Shown: in pieces, positions 1-11,500 of the stretch
Position numbering within the stretch: the first letter of the stretch is position 1
How the letters are laid out: every line of letters starts with the position of its first letter
Notes under the pieces: model-generated
The model's database searches: none
What the model was told of the DNA's origin: nothing
Seen by the model: only the letters and a program-made list of their open reading frames with translations
Position numbers and translations under genes: made by a program
Assembly: GCA_039583875.1 (NCBI GenBank)
Contig: CM077158.1
Location: 244,451,447 to 244,515,446, forward strand
DNA: 64,000 nt
Direction of reading: 5' to 3'
Origin: Platanthera guangdongensis
Lineage: Eukaryota > Streptophyta > Magnoliopsida > Asparagales > Orchidaceae

Positions 1-16
1 GGCAAACACAGCCTAA
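1..16. mobile_element. Terminus of a MITE just upstream of the phosphatase start codon
   Basis: The first bases share a 14-base stretch (CAAACACAGCCTAA) in the same orientation with the right end of the MITE at 702-896, including the TAA target-site triplet. The natural reading is that a Tourist-like MITE of the same family ends at about 13, followed by TAA at 14-16. Only the tip is in the window, so this is inferred from one short match. Confidence 0.5.
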
Positions 17-20
17 AACT

Positions 21-3000
21 ATGGCCTGGGCTTTAATCTTTCCTCATTCTCTGCTGGCCGCAGCAGTACTGATGATTTCTCTCACCCTCCAATGTTCTTC
101 TCCTTCCATGGCGGAGATGCAGAGATTCTTCCACCCCGCGAAAGCCGACGGGTCCCTCAGCCTTCTGGCCATTGGTGATTGGGGCAGAAATGGAACCTTC
201 AACCAATCCAGAGTTGCCTTTCAGGTTTTCCCACTCTACACCCTTCTCTTTGATCTCTAATTTACCTTCTCTTCCAATTTGATCTTCTGTGAATGATGAA
301 AGTTCAAGGCTCCTCCTTTTGGCGCCGCGTTTTTCGCTCCTCTGTGAGTTTTGACCAAAACACCGTCTTTATAGAATGTATGTTTGGCAGGACAATGATT
401 ATGACCGTCGCCAAGGAAAAAAACTAATTTTGAACATAAAAGTTGATGAATTTCCTCAGGAGAGGTCAGGCTCGGTCACGAACGACGGTTCATAGCCAAT
501 TAGTCACCGTGTTCGCTACCGCGCTTGGCATGGTGGCGGCGGTCGTAATCCCATGGGTTAAACCGTCATTTGTTAACGATCACCTAACGAACATCATCTG
601 TTTGAACATAAAATTGGGTGAAGTTTCTTAGGTGGGCGTTAACGAATGACAATTTAACCCCAGTGTTCATGACCGTCACCACCGTGCCAAAGGGAGCCTA
701 AGGCTACGTTTTGGCGCGGCTTATCGCGAATTTGTGAGGTTGGGTAAAAATGACATTGTCATACAAAAATCTTATGCCTCAAAGTAGTTTCTTTTTTGTA
801 ACATTTGTGACAACAAACATACATTCTATGACAATGACGTTTTTGTCCAAACTCACCGAAACAAATAAGCTGCAATAAGCCGCTCCAAACACAGCCTAAG
901 TAATAACCGAGTATTATGCAACGATTTATTATTAGGGTATATTTGTAATTAGTTAGTATTGAGTGGTGGTTAGATATTGTACATTGTTTGAATACAATAA
1001 ATAGGTTCTAGTGTGTTGTAATTGAAGGTTGTGGAATGAAGTCTCTCTTTCTCTTAATTAAGCTCACTTTGGCTCCTTTTGGCACTCTTCTATGAATATT
1101 TCTTTTATGGGAAAATATTTCTCTGCGGGGAGCGCACGATCCTCTATGTGTAGGGGGAATTCGATCATAAAAATCGACAATTCGACGGTTGAAATCCATC
1201 TGAAAAATTGAGTTGGAATTTTCAAATCGCAAAATCCAGTCCGATCCAAATTCCGATCTTATTTTCCTCGTCCAAAATTAATTATGCTTGCACAATATTT
1301 TGACGGTCGGATTTCGTTCCGCACATATATAGAGGATCGTGCCTTGCCCGTATTTTACATATTTTCCTTTTTCATGAGATCAATAAAGAAATATTATGTG
1401 ATTGCGGGCAGATGGGGGTGATCGGAGAAGAGCTGGACATTGATTTTGTTGTTTCCGTCGGCGATAATTTCTACGACACTGGGTTGAGAGATGTTGATGA
1501 CAAGTCTTTCCAGGAAAGCTTCACCAAAATATACACAGCCAACAGCTTGCAAAAGCAATGGTACAACGGTAAGCACGTATAATTACCGGGACCTCCCTTG
1601 TAAGTTTCTATAATTACAGGTTGCACAATTTCATCGGAATTATACACTTAATAGTTAAAACTAAGGAGAAACAGTTTTTTTATATTCTAATTAATTTTGC
1701 CCTTGATAGTAATCCTTTGGTTTTTAACGCTTCATATTAAACCTAGGGGTAAATTGGGCATTTTAAATCAATTTGACCTATTTTTAAATAGTTTTTATAT
1801 TCCAATTTTACCCTTTGTAATGATTCTAAACGTGTAACCATTAAATTCCTTTACAAATATAGTTAGAAAGTGATCAAATATCTCGAAATATTTTATGAAA
1901 TTCCAATTTTATTTTATTTTATTTTTGCTACAAATCTCGAATCATTATAATGAAACTATAAGGAAAGACATGATGTACTTAAGCATTAGTGAATGATAGA
2001 AAATAGCACAAGATGTCGACAAAGGATCCATATAGCGGACCCCACTATAGGGGGATAAAGACTCGAGTATTGTTGAATCTGGAATCATTATAAAAAGATA
2101 AAATAGAAATATCATAAAATATAATTTAACTTATTTTATAAATTTCCATCTATATTTCTAGCAAAAATAGTATTTTTTTTTATAATTTCAAAAAAGAGAG
2201 GGGGTGCAACCTGTAATTTGTCGCATTGATTAATTTCTAATAAATTTCATGTGCTCTATGTATTTTGTACAAATGATACATGTTTTTAGTTCTTGGAAAC
2301 CACGATTATCGGGGTAACGCGGTCGCTCAACTGGAGCCCATCCTTCGAAAGATCGACAGCCGCTGGCTCTGCTTGAGATCATTCATGGTAGATGCAGGTA
2401 CCATGCATGCATGCATGCATGCCCTCCTCTTCTATATACATGTATGTATGTATGTATGTATGTATGTAGCATGGGGGTCATACATTTATTATATAAATAA
2501 ATGGGAAATATTTATATATTTATTTATGCATATAAAAATAGAGTTAGCAGATTTGTTCTTCTTGGACACCACCCCCTTTGTGAAGAAGTACTGGAAGCAT
2601 CCTAAGAAGAATCGCTATGACTGGAGGGAGGTTGCTCCTAGGAAAAGATATATTTCCGGCCTCTTGAAGGTATTAAATTATTATTTAATTTTAAATTATT
2701 ATTTTTATTATTTTGAAATAGCAACACGTTTATGTATTATGTGTTATTATTATTCTATATGTACAATACAAGAGATTTCTATAATTAAACCATCGTGTGG
2801 TCGGGATTCGTTGGGGGTACCTAATAGATGCGACAGGTGCTTCAACGCGTTAGGATTAGGGTCCGGATTACATATAATAACCAGTCGTCGGGAATTTAGG
2901 GCTACGTCTATAAATAACCCTACTGAGGACGACGTGGAGATCGTTACAAACTTGACGGACACACGTGATGCTTTGAGCGCATTAACAATGTTGACGTAGC

Positions 3001-3706
3001 TTAATCTTCACTTCAAGTGCGGTGGCTAACCACACGATCGACCCTTATGTGCGCCACTATGTACTTTTGAATGTGGCGCCTTGTCGGTGATATAAAACAA
3101 CTCACTAATATTAGAGCATACTCTTAAATATATATATGCTAACACTTGGGAACATGACATAAGGTAGGACAATCTAAGAGGTCCTACGCTCTATGCCCAA
3201 GAGTCGTCAAGGTCTTCCGTCAGTTGTGGTCTGAAGTTTTTGAGGTTACTCCGTCGACAGGCAAGCATCTTTTGGACATTTCACCGCCTTTGGTGTATTC
3301 GAATAATTGCCGGAACTTTGGTTGGAAGCGAAGTATAATTATAGGTTACTCCTCTCCCACCTTTGAAATTACAAAAACCTCGTCCCCTATAAGTTTACAT
3401 ATCTTAGCACGTCATCCATGCTCAAAATATTCCCTTGGAGTAAATCATCAGGGGATCCTTGTGCATTAATGTGGGTGTTTTTGTAATTTCAAAAAGTAAG
3501 AGGGGTGCAGTACTTAGGCTCTGTTTGGGTGGACTTATTTTCACCGGTCAATCGGTTACGACCGCTTGTACCGGATCTTAATTAAGGCGTGGTTCATGCA
3601 GTTGTAACCGCTTGACCGGTGAAAATAAGTCTCCCCAAACGGAGCCTTAATTTAGTAAACTTAGATGGAAGGTCCCCAAAAATGTATGTATATATATGTG
3701 TGTGTG

Positions 3707-3746
<40 letters not shown>

Positions 3747-6090
3747 CCTATGGGGCCATTAACCGGGACCTCCTCTTTAACTTCGCTAAATTATTGATAG
3801 CACCCCTCTTATTTTCGAAATGACAAACTTCTCCTAAAGTTTTCATTACATTACAAAAATCTCTCATAAAGTTTTAATTTCATAACATCCATGCACAAAA
3901 ACACCCCCCTCGATGTACAGTGTCCAAAGGTATTTTTCTTCATGGATGTAATGAAATGAAAAAAAACAGAGGAGGTTTTTGTAATGAAATGAAAACTTAA
4001 GGGAAGATTTTGTAATTTCAAAAATAAGAGCGGTGCTCTCATTAATTATGATAATTTACAAGGAAGGTTTGGGTAATTATTTCTATATATATGTGTGTGA
4101 AAATAAAAGGGCAATGTTAATAGCACCCCTAAAGTCGCTATTAGCAGTCATTTCAATATGTTATTTTGATCTTTTTTGGGGTGCTATTAACATTGTCCAA
4201 ATAAAACTCATTTTCTAATTAATTTCCACTAACCAAATAAGCTTTTGGTGAATTTTCCTTGAGAATTTTGTTAAATATTGAGTCAGGATTTGGAGGTAGC
4301 ACTGGGAGAATCAACTGCAACGTGGAAGATTGTGATTGGGCATCACACTCTGAGGAGCGTGAGCGAGCATGGAGAGACCCCTGAACTGGTCAAGCTGCTT
4401 CTGCCTCTGCTCATTGTAATTTAACTTCTTCAAATCTCCTCTTATTTATGCATAAACTATTAGCAGCCCGCTGTTTCGATCTCCCCGTGCGCACCGTGCG
4501 ATCACGTTGGTGATTGATAGTCCCTCGAACGACGGTCGAGCACTATTACCCCCCGCACACTACGCCTTTGAAGTATATACATAGCTCCTGTTATTTATGT
4601 ATACATCATTAGCAGCCCGTGTACGGTTCTGATACCCCTATGCGCACCGTGCGATTACGTTGGTGTTTGATAGTCCCTCGAACTTTTAGGGTTTAGGACT
4701 ATTGCCCCCCACACACTACGTCTCAAGCAATATCCAAAAAATTGCATATTTGGATTCAACTGGAAGGGCTTAGATTCATTTGATGATCTTGAAGTACATA
4801 CATAGCTTCTGTTATTTATGTATATGTTATTAGCAGCCCATGTACGGTTCCGATCTCTCCGTGCGCAGCGTGCGATTATGGTAGTGTTTGATAGTTGCTT
4901 GAACGACGACCGAGTACTATTACACCCGCACACTACGCCCAGAGTAGTATCCAAAAAAACCGTGTATTTGGATTCAACTGGAAGGGCTTAGATTCATTTG
5001 ATGATCTTGAAGTGCATACATAGCTCCTGTTATTTATGTATATGTTATTAGCAGCTCATGTACGGTTCGGATCTCCCTGTGGGCAGCGTGCGATTATGGT
5101 AGTGTTTGATAGTTGCTTGAATGACGACCGAGTACTATTACACCTACACACTACGCCCAGAGCAGTATCCAAAAAACCGCGTATTTGGATTCAACTGGAA
5201 GGGCTTAGATTCATTTGATGATCTTGAAGTACACACATAACTCCTATTATTTTTGTATATGTTACTAGCAGCCCATGTACAATTCCGATCTCCCTGCGCG
5301 CAACGTGCGATTATGGTAGTGTTTGATAGTCCCTCAAACGATAATCGTGCACTATTACCGCCGCACACTACGCCCAGAGCATTATCCAAAAAAACCGTGT
5401 ATTTGGATTCAACTGTAAGGGCTTAGATTCATTTGATGATCTTGAAGTACATACATAGCTCCTGTCATTTATGTATATGTCATTAGCAGCCCAAGTACGG
5501 TTCCGATCTCCCTGTGCGCAGCGTGCGATTACGGTATTGTTTGATAGCTGCTTGAACGACGATACATCGAGTACTATTACCGCCGCACACTATATATGCG
5601 AGAATAACATCGAAAAATTATGCATTTCATTCTATAAGACTATGGTGTTGTGATACATAGCTCTATGAAGTTAGTTTCTCAATATTGCAGGACTATGGTG
5701 TGGATATATACATCAATGGCCATGATCACTGTCTCCAGCACATCACCAGCAGTGACAGGTAAATAAATGAATTTTTTTTGGGTTTTATTTATTATAGTAT
5801 TATATAATAAAAAAGAACAAAGTATTATCATGAGACATGAATGAATGGGGGGTAATTATATATAATATTTCAGCTATATTCATTTTTTGACGAGCGGCGG
5901 GGGTTCGAAGGCCTGGAGGGGAATAATCATGCCGACCGCGGAGAATCTCCGGTTCTTCTACGACGGACAGGGTTTTGTCTCCCTTCAGCTGAACACGACT
6001 CGTGCGAAGATCAAATTTTACGATGTGTTTGGAGATGTTTTGCATGAATGGATCATTTCCAAGGAGTTTTTGTATCACTATATTGTTTAA
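21..6090 (+). CDS. PAP: Low-molecular-weight purple acid phosphatase, complete, 7 exons
   Basis: Metallophosphoesterase that hydrolyses phosphate monoesters at a two-metal centre; plant members are secreted or vacuolar and serve phosphate scavenging. I read exons 21-224, 1412-1568, 2290-2397, 2542-2669, 4287-4415, 5691-5758 and 5874-6090, all with GT-AG introns and consistent phases, giving 336 residues, the usual size of the small plant PAP class (Arabidopsis PAP3/7/8/17 type). Residues 1 to about 30 look like a signal peptide. All five metal motifs are present: IGDWG (D53), GDNFYD (D86, Y89), GNHD (N124), VIGHH (H218) and GHDHC (H253, H255), followed by [12 protein letters not shown]. Sequons occur at N57 and N61. 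The ATG at 21 opens the signal peptide and I saw no better start. Introns 1, 2, 4 and 5 hold MITEs and repeats but no exon is damaged. Only 20 bases of upstream sequence are visible, so the promoter is not. Confidence 0.93.
308..698. mobile_element. MITE in phosphatase intron 1 (first of a pair)
   Basis: The ends are inverted: GGCTCC...TTTTGGCGC on the left and the complement of GGCTCCCTTTGGCACG on the right. The right flank is TAA (699-701) and the left flank CAA (305-307), consistent with a three-base PIF/Harbinger-type TSD after one substitution. Bases 340-387 resemble the inner part of the next element. No coding capacity is seen. Confidence 0.55.
702..896. mobile_element. Tourist-like MITE in phosphatase intron 1
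   Basis: A 195-bp element with long imperfect inverted ends (GGCTACGTTTTGGCGCGGC against GGCTGTGTTTGGAGCGGC). TAA flanks it on both sides (699-701 and 897-899). It shares its left TAA with the preceding MITE, so one inserted beside the other. TSD length and GGCTNTGTTTGG-like ends point to the PIF/Harbinger group. Confidence 0.75.
1581..2219. repeat. Inverted-repeat element, CCGGGACCTCCC family, intron 2
   Basis: The left end reads TACCGGGACCTCCC then ATAATTACAGGTTGCAC. The right end carries the complement (GGGGGTGCAACCTGTAATTT). Similar fragments recur at 3754-4080, 6098-6200 and 7791-8113, so this is a dispersed MITE-like family. It is AT-rich and noncoding. Confidence 0.55.
2401..2468. repeat. 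Microsatellite, (ATGC)n then (GTAT)n, intron 3
   Basis: Four ATGC units are followed after a short spacer by about seven GTAT units, starting just inside the donor of intron 3. Probably length-polymorphic. Confidence 0.9.
3517..3646. mobile_element. Palindromic Tourist-like MITE in phosphatase intron 4
   Basis: A 130-bp foldback element. The left arm GGCTCTGTTTGGG...ACTTATTTTCACCGGTCAA pairs with the right arm ending TTGACCGGTGAAAATAAGT...CCAAACGGAGCC. TTA flanks both sides (3514-3516, 3647-3649). Two relatives lie at 6670-7001 and 43975-44102. Confidence 0.88.
3694..3744. repeat. (TG)n microsatellite
   Basis: A nearly pure TG run in phosphatase intron 4, with one CG interruption near its start. 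Confidence 0.92.
3754..4080. mobile_element. Palindromic repeat element in intron 4
   Basis: Starts GGCCATTAACCGGGACCTCC and ends GGTTTGGGTAATTAT. The interior folds back: TTTTCATTACATTACAAAAA on one arm against TTTTTGTAATGAAATGAAAA on the other. A second copy in opposite orientation lies at 7791-8113. No TSD could be fixed. Confidence 0.7.
4441..5600. repeat. Tandem array of a ~218-bp repeat filling intron 5
   Basis: The landmark TAGCAG recurs at 4461, 4610, 4831, 5049, 5266 and 5484, spacings of 149, 221, 218, 217 and 218 bases. Each full unit contains a GTACGGTTC segment, a GTGCGATTA segment, the phrase CACACTACGCC and the 18-mer AGGGCTTAGATTCATTTG. The first unit is shortened. The array lies wholly between exons 5 and 6. 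Confidence 0.88.
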
Positions 6091-6097
6091 GGATTAT

Positions 6098-6560
6098 TTA
6101 TCGGGACCTCCCCTCAAAATTCGAAAGTTTGCATAATTATAGGTTGCACCCCTCTAACTTTCAAAATTACATTTAACTTCCCTCTAAAATTTCACAGCTT
6201 ATAAGAATGCTCCCTCCGTAAGAAAATATGGATGGAAAATGATAAAATCAATCAAATTATTTTATGATATTTCAATTTTATCATTTTATAATTCTATATT
6301 TGTTACAAAACACATCCTTTTCAATGTAGTTACTAAAAAAGGTAAAATTGTAATATCGTAAAATAATTTGACATATTTGATCACTTACCATCTATATTTC
6401 TAAAGAAAAAAGATCACACCTTTCCAAGTAGAGTCATTACAAAGAGAAAATATATATCATAAATAATTTGGCTAATTAGCCATTTTATCATTTTTCATCA
6501 ATATCTCTAAGGGAATACACTTTTTTTAACATGGAAATTTTATAGTTGAAGAAGGCTTCT
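6098..6560. repeat. Dispersed-repeat fragment downstream of the phosphatase
   Basis: CGGGACCTCCCCTC followed by ATAATTATAGGTTGCACCCCTC matches the family at 1581-2219. The rest is AT-rich and shows no gene. It begins within about ten bases of the phosphatase stop codon, so it probably forms the 3' UTR. Confidence 0.5.
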
Positions 6561-6669
6561 TATTGGCTCAAACAAGCACCAATGGCATAGTAAAATTGAC
6601 TCTTGCTTCCAACAAAATGGGATTCAAAAAAGTGAAATAAATCAAGTTTATATGTGAAAGTTAGACATA

Positions 6670-7001
6670 GGCTCCGTTTAAGGGGACTTATTTTCAGCGG
6701 TCAAGCGATTACGACCGCATGTACCGGCCCTTCTGGAAATGGCGGAGTCGGCTTCTCCACCGATAGCAGCGGCCAGAGCTTCATTCCAATGGCAAACTTG
6801 GGTTCTTTGCTGCTTCTCATTCTCTCAGTATTGGCCATGTTGAGGGATTTTGATTGATTTGATTCTCTGATAATGTGTAGTGTTAGTAGTATTAAGGGGA
6901 AGGAATTTGAATGTGATCCCGGTACATGGGAAGGAATTAAGGCCCGGTACATGCGGTCGTAACCGCTTGACCGCTGAAAATAAGTCCCCCCAAACGGAGC
7001 C
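6670..7001. mobile_element. MITE carrying a foreign insert (Pack-MITE-like)
   Basis: The arms are those of the family at 3517-3646 and 43975-44102: GGCTCCGTTTAAGGGG...ACTTATTTTCAGCGGTCAAGC and its complement ending CAAACGGAGCC. ATA flanks both sides (6667-6669, 7002-7004). The relatives are 128-130 bp, but this copy is 332 bp. The extra ~205 bases (about 6730-6936) are unrelated to the MITE. They encode in the plus direction a serine/glycine stretch followed by a hydrophobic tail (NLGSLLLLILSVLAML) and a stop at 6855-6857. This resembles the end of a GPI-anchored or other membrane-tailed protein. The parent gene is not recognised. Confidence 0.75.
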
Positions 7002-7790
7002 ATAATGATATTTTGGTGATTTGCCTATATATGTATGTCAATCACTTAACTATAGTATATGATAAATGAATTTGATATGTTGAATTTGGGGTTGCTAAAT
7101 TATTTCTTGGGACTTGAGAGGAACTAAACCCTAATACCAATAATTTGCTCATGCTCTTCCCAAAGAAATTTTATGTACAAAATTGCAATGGTTTCAAGTT
7201 TCAACACTCCAATGAACATTGGGTAATAATAGGGCTGAACATAATAATCAAAACTCATAAATTGCTTGCAAAATGCTCGAATTTTCAGCTGAATCGAAAT
7301 CAAAATAAAATGATTCAAATCATTTTGGCTACAATTAAACCCGCTTGAAACCAGTTCAGTCAATTTTGTGCCAAACACGAGTTGATCAAATTTTGTTTCG
7401 AACAGACTCAATTTACTTCCGTTAAAAAATAATTCATTTTTTGGGTTCAGTTTTTTGGATTTAGGGTTAGTCGCTCCGCAATAAATTTACTCATTTTTAG
7501 TGTTGATAATTTTTTTGATTTGAAGTCGTTTAGACACCCGATTTGGACCCTGAAAAAAGACATCGAATATAGGTAAGGGCGCCTCATTTTTTTCAGAGCC
7601 CAAATAGGAAGTATAAACGGCTTCAAATCAAAACGTGATCAACATGAAAGTTATTTATATCGATGAGATCTACAACTTTCATGTTTATCACTTTTTCAAA
7701 TAACTTACAAACCAGGCTCAAAATTCAAAATTATTGTGCTCACTATTAGCTCGTGCTACTATTATATATATATGTATAGAAATAATTACC
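7002..7790. other. Intergenic spacer, no gene seen
   Basis: AT-rich sequence with no convincing ORF. Around 7646-7690 an inverted pair (CATGAAAGTT...AACTTTCATG) encloses a GATGAGATC segment. Confidence 0.5.
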
Positions 7791-8113
7791 CAAACCTCTC
7801 ATGTAAACTAGCATAATTAGTGAGAGCACCCCTCTTATTTTCGAAATTACAAAAAACTCTCCTTAAGTTTTCATTTCATTACCAAAATCTCCCCTGATCT
7901 TTTCATTTCATTGCATTCATGAAGAAAAATACCTCCTGGACACTGTTCACCGAGGGGGGTGTTTTTGTGCATGGATGTTATGAAATTAAATCTTCAGGGG
8001 AGGTTTTTGTAATGAAATGAAAACTTTAAGGGAAGTTTTTGTAATTTCAAAAATAAGAGGGGTGCTGTCAGTAATTTAGCAAAGTTAGAGGGGAGGTCCC
8101 GGTAAATGGCCCT
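7791..8113. mobile_element. Second copy of the 3754-4080 palindromic element, inverted
   Basis: Starts AATAATTACCCAAACCTC and ends GGGGAGGTCCCGGTAAATGGCCC, the complement of the intron-4 copy, with the same foldback interior (GTAATTTCAAAAATAAGAG near the right end). Confidence 0.7.
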
Positions 8114-8279
8114 ATATATATATATATAAGTCATGCACTGCTGCTACTGAAATATTTGATTGGATAAAATGAAGAAAATAAATGATCCAACATGTACACA
8201 AAATAACAACAATAATAAACAATGTTATCTGAGTTTTTAAAAAGAAAAGAAAAAAAGGGTATTGGGCACATTTACAATT

Positions 8280-8533
8280 CTACCATTGGCTGCTGGGGCC
8301 AGCATGAGCTGCAGCGGCTTTCCTGGACAAGTAGGGCTGCTGCTTATGCTGCTCACTGCTATAACTGCCAGGGTTCCTTCCCTCCTCTCCCGGCTCGCTC
8401 TTATTGCTAGGGTTTCTTCTGGGGTAGGCGCAATTAGAAGAACTGTATGCGGTTCTTCGCTGTTCAGATGGGTCGGGGCCGTTGTTCTGACGAAGCATGG
8501 ACCCCCGGGCTCTTCCGGACCTGAACGTGGCGC
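8280..8533 (-). CDS. MPK16: MAPK gene, last coding exon
   Basis: Acceptor TTTCTGTTGCGACAG precedes the first base at 8533. The exon completes a Gly codon, then encodes 83 residues and TAG at 8280-8282. It is basic and Ser/Arg/Gln-rich, with [17 protein letters not shown] and [13 protein letters not shown]. The family tail commonly ends in a Tyr after SQW, which is absent here. Confidence 0.88.
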
Positions 8534-11500
8534 CTGTCGCAACAGAAACCAATATATCAGACTGTTCAGTTGAATAACAGCTTCAAGGAGAACAGCAATG
8601 CACCAAATCTAGGGCCTCAATTAAGCCATATACTGCTAGTGTTTAATGTTGTGATCGCGGTCCGTATCAAAGGATCTTACGATCCAGATTTTGTAAATCG
8701 ATCTTGATTTTGTAAGGCGATTCTCGATCCGACCCTACTATCCGATCCTACCTCGAAATGATCTCATCTAGGATCTCGATGCTGCAACTTTGAATGTTTC
8801 AAAGCGATTATTTTATATACACACACACAAATATATACTATCAATTAGTCAAATCTTCCGTGCGAGGTAGCATACTTACAAAAACATCGCCTGCATAAGA
8901 ACATTCGAATGCAGGAGATGGTTTCGGGCTCGGAATGACTGGTTTTGGCTACACCCATGTAAAAGTTTTTTTAGGATCATGCTTGGCCCATGATAGATTT
9001 GGGTAACACGACCGCAAGATAGATGACGAGTACTAGGACAATCGGTCCGTTGTTAGACATTGAATGAGATAACTAAGTCATAAGAGACGTATACGACGAA
9101 GCTTTTAACATTTTCAAGTGGCAGCCTCCTTGATTGAACCAAGTAGAAGGCTACAATCAAGGCCTAGCAGTCCGCTGTGTGCACTAGAAATCGATCACAT
9201 CACAGGTCGCCGGAGGATCGGATCGAAGGAGATAGCCCTTCCTTTCTCCTTCGCCGGTGATCCTTGTGATTATCTATGGTGAAAACTGGGAGAAGGTTTT
9301 CTCGGAACATGGAAAACATGTTAGTCTGTGGTGAAAGAATCTGAAGGCTCAAATGACGACAAGTGGCTCGGTATGAATGTGGTCTTAGCTACCCGCCACG
9401 AAAAAAGGGTTTTAGGTCATGCTTGGCCCATCATAGATTTGGGTCACATGACGACAAGATAGACGACAATCGTTCAATTTTTAGAAATTGAATGCGATAA
9501 CTAAGTCATAAGACATAAATGACGAAGCTTTTTTACATTTTCAAGTGGCAGCCTCCTTGATTAAACCAAGGAGAAGGCTACAATCAAGGCCCAGCAGTCC
9601 TCTGTGCGCCCTAGAAATCGATCACATCACAGGTCGGTGGAGGATCGGATCAAAGGAGATAGCCCTACCTTTCTCCTTCGAAGGAGATAGCCCTTCCTTT
9701 CTCCTTCGCTGGTGATCTTTGTGATTATCTATGGTGAAGACCGGTAGAAGGTTTTCTCGAAACATGCAAAACATGTTAGTCTGTGGTGGAAGAACCCGAA
9801 GGCTCAAAGGAGACATGCCCACAAGTGGCAATTCAGAAGCTGGGCAAAAAAGCTAAAAAATCTTATGATAACACACTTTATACAGGATGGTTACAAGAAT
9901 AACACATACTTAATCCATTGTTTCGCAGATATCAGGTGTTGGTACTCTCTCCTGAGCTATTTTCATTTTCCACATGTTGAGGCACCCAAACAGAAAAAAG
10001 GTCATCTAGCAACAGCAAGTTTAGGTGATGATAGTACAGTGGGCAGTGCAGGTGCAGATTTTTTCTTATAGTAGTGGGACTTGCATCTGAGGCTTGAGAA
10101 CATATTCTTAGTGAAGGGTTAGATAATGAGGGCATGCGTGAAGATCAAAAGAAAACCAGTTGCAGAGGCTTCTTCATATCCTATTGTGATAGTAACTTTT
10201 TGTTTCCATTTTCAGTCAGACGCCTTGAAAAGGGACCAAGAATTGACCTGTATTACACTTCTGCACTAGACCTGTAAACAACAGACTGTTTCTTGCTCTT
10301 CCAACTCACAAGATTTCCTCCCACAAATGTGCAAAACCCCGATGTTGACTTACGATCTCCTTTATCATCAGCATAGCTCGAATCTGAGTACGCTTCAACC
10401 CTCAAGTGACCATTCTTCTGAAAAAGCAATACTTTCTCTGGTGCTGCTTTGACATACTCCACTATCCTCAGGGCAGACTGTAGATGACATTCCCTAGGAG
10501 CTTGCATGAATTGGCTAACCTTGCCTACAACATAGGAGATGTCGGGTCTGATCACCGTGAGATAAATGAGTTTGTCCACCAGACGCCGGTACCTCGTACT
10601 ATCAGAGAGAGAAGGCGAGTCATCTGTCCAAGTTTTGTCTTCTCTAGTAGTCATGGGACATCCGACAGGTTTAGCACCAGTCAACCCTGCCTCTTTTAGT
10701 ATATATAGAGCATACTTCCGTTGGGAGAGGACCAAAGAGTTGAGCTTCCGAGAGATTTCAATCCCCAGAAAGTATTTGAGGGAGCCCATATCCTTCGTGA
10801 CCAGGTGTTGACGGAGGTGTTTCTTTGTCAAAGCTACCTCAGTCGGGTCATCGCCAGTAAAAAGAATGTCATCCACATATACGGCAAGAACCACCAGACC
10901 CGGGGAGGTTTTGCGAATGAATAAGGAGAGATCAGCAGAACTTCTTGCAAAACCAACAACCGCCACAATGTCGCTAAACTTGTCAAACCAAGCCCGATGG
11001 CTTTGTTTTAGGACATAGATGGTCTTCTTCAGCCGGCATACTCGTGTCTCCCCATGAGCAACATACCCAGGAGGTTGCTCCATATAAACATCTACCTGAA
11101 GATCACCATAGAGAAAGACATTCTTGACATCCAGCTGTGAAATGAGTCAATCCCTGTTGACAGCTACAGAGAGTAGGACTCGAATGGTGCTGAGACGAGC
11201 AACGAGAGAGGTGTCAAAGTAATCAACACCATAAGTCTGGGTGAAGCCTTTGGCGACCAAGCGTGCCTTGTATCAATCCACACTGCCGCCCGGACGGAAC
11301 TTTACAACAAAGACCCAGCGACAGCCAACCACATCAGTGCCCAAAGGGGGAGGAACAAGGGTCCAGGTACCACTTTCAGTGAGGGTAGAAATTTTCTCAT
11401 CCATGACAACCTTCCAATGAGGAACAACAAGAGCTTCCTGGTAGGTGCGGGGAGTGACAGTCGCAGAGATAGCCAATGCAAATGTCCTGCGAGAAGTACT

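Noticed and set aside
2280..2999. Plus-strand ORF of 239 codons
   Set aside because: It is phosphatase exon 3 and exon 4 joined by read-through of introns 3 and 4; splice sites and phases support the seven-exon model instead.
2780..3070. Possible insertion in intron 4 bounded by ATCGTGTGGT and its complement
   Set aside because: The 10-base inverted match and a TATA-like word are suggestive, but no TSD or extended terminal similarity could be shown.
3224..3469. 81-codon ORF in phosphatase intron 4
   Set aside because: Contains the dispersed CTCC-ACCTTTGAAATTAC repeat text; no domain and inside an intron.
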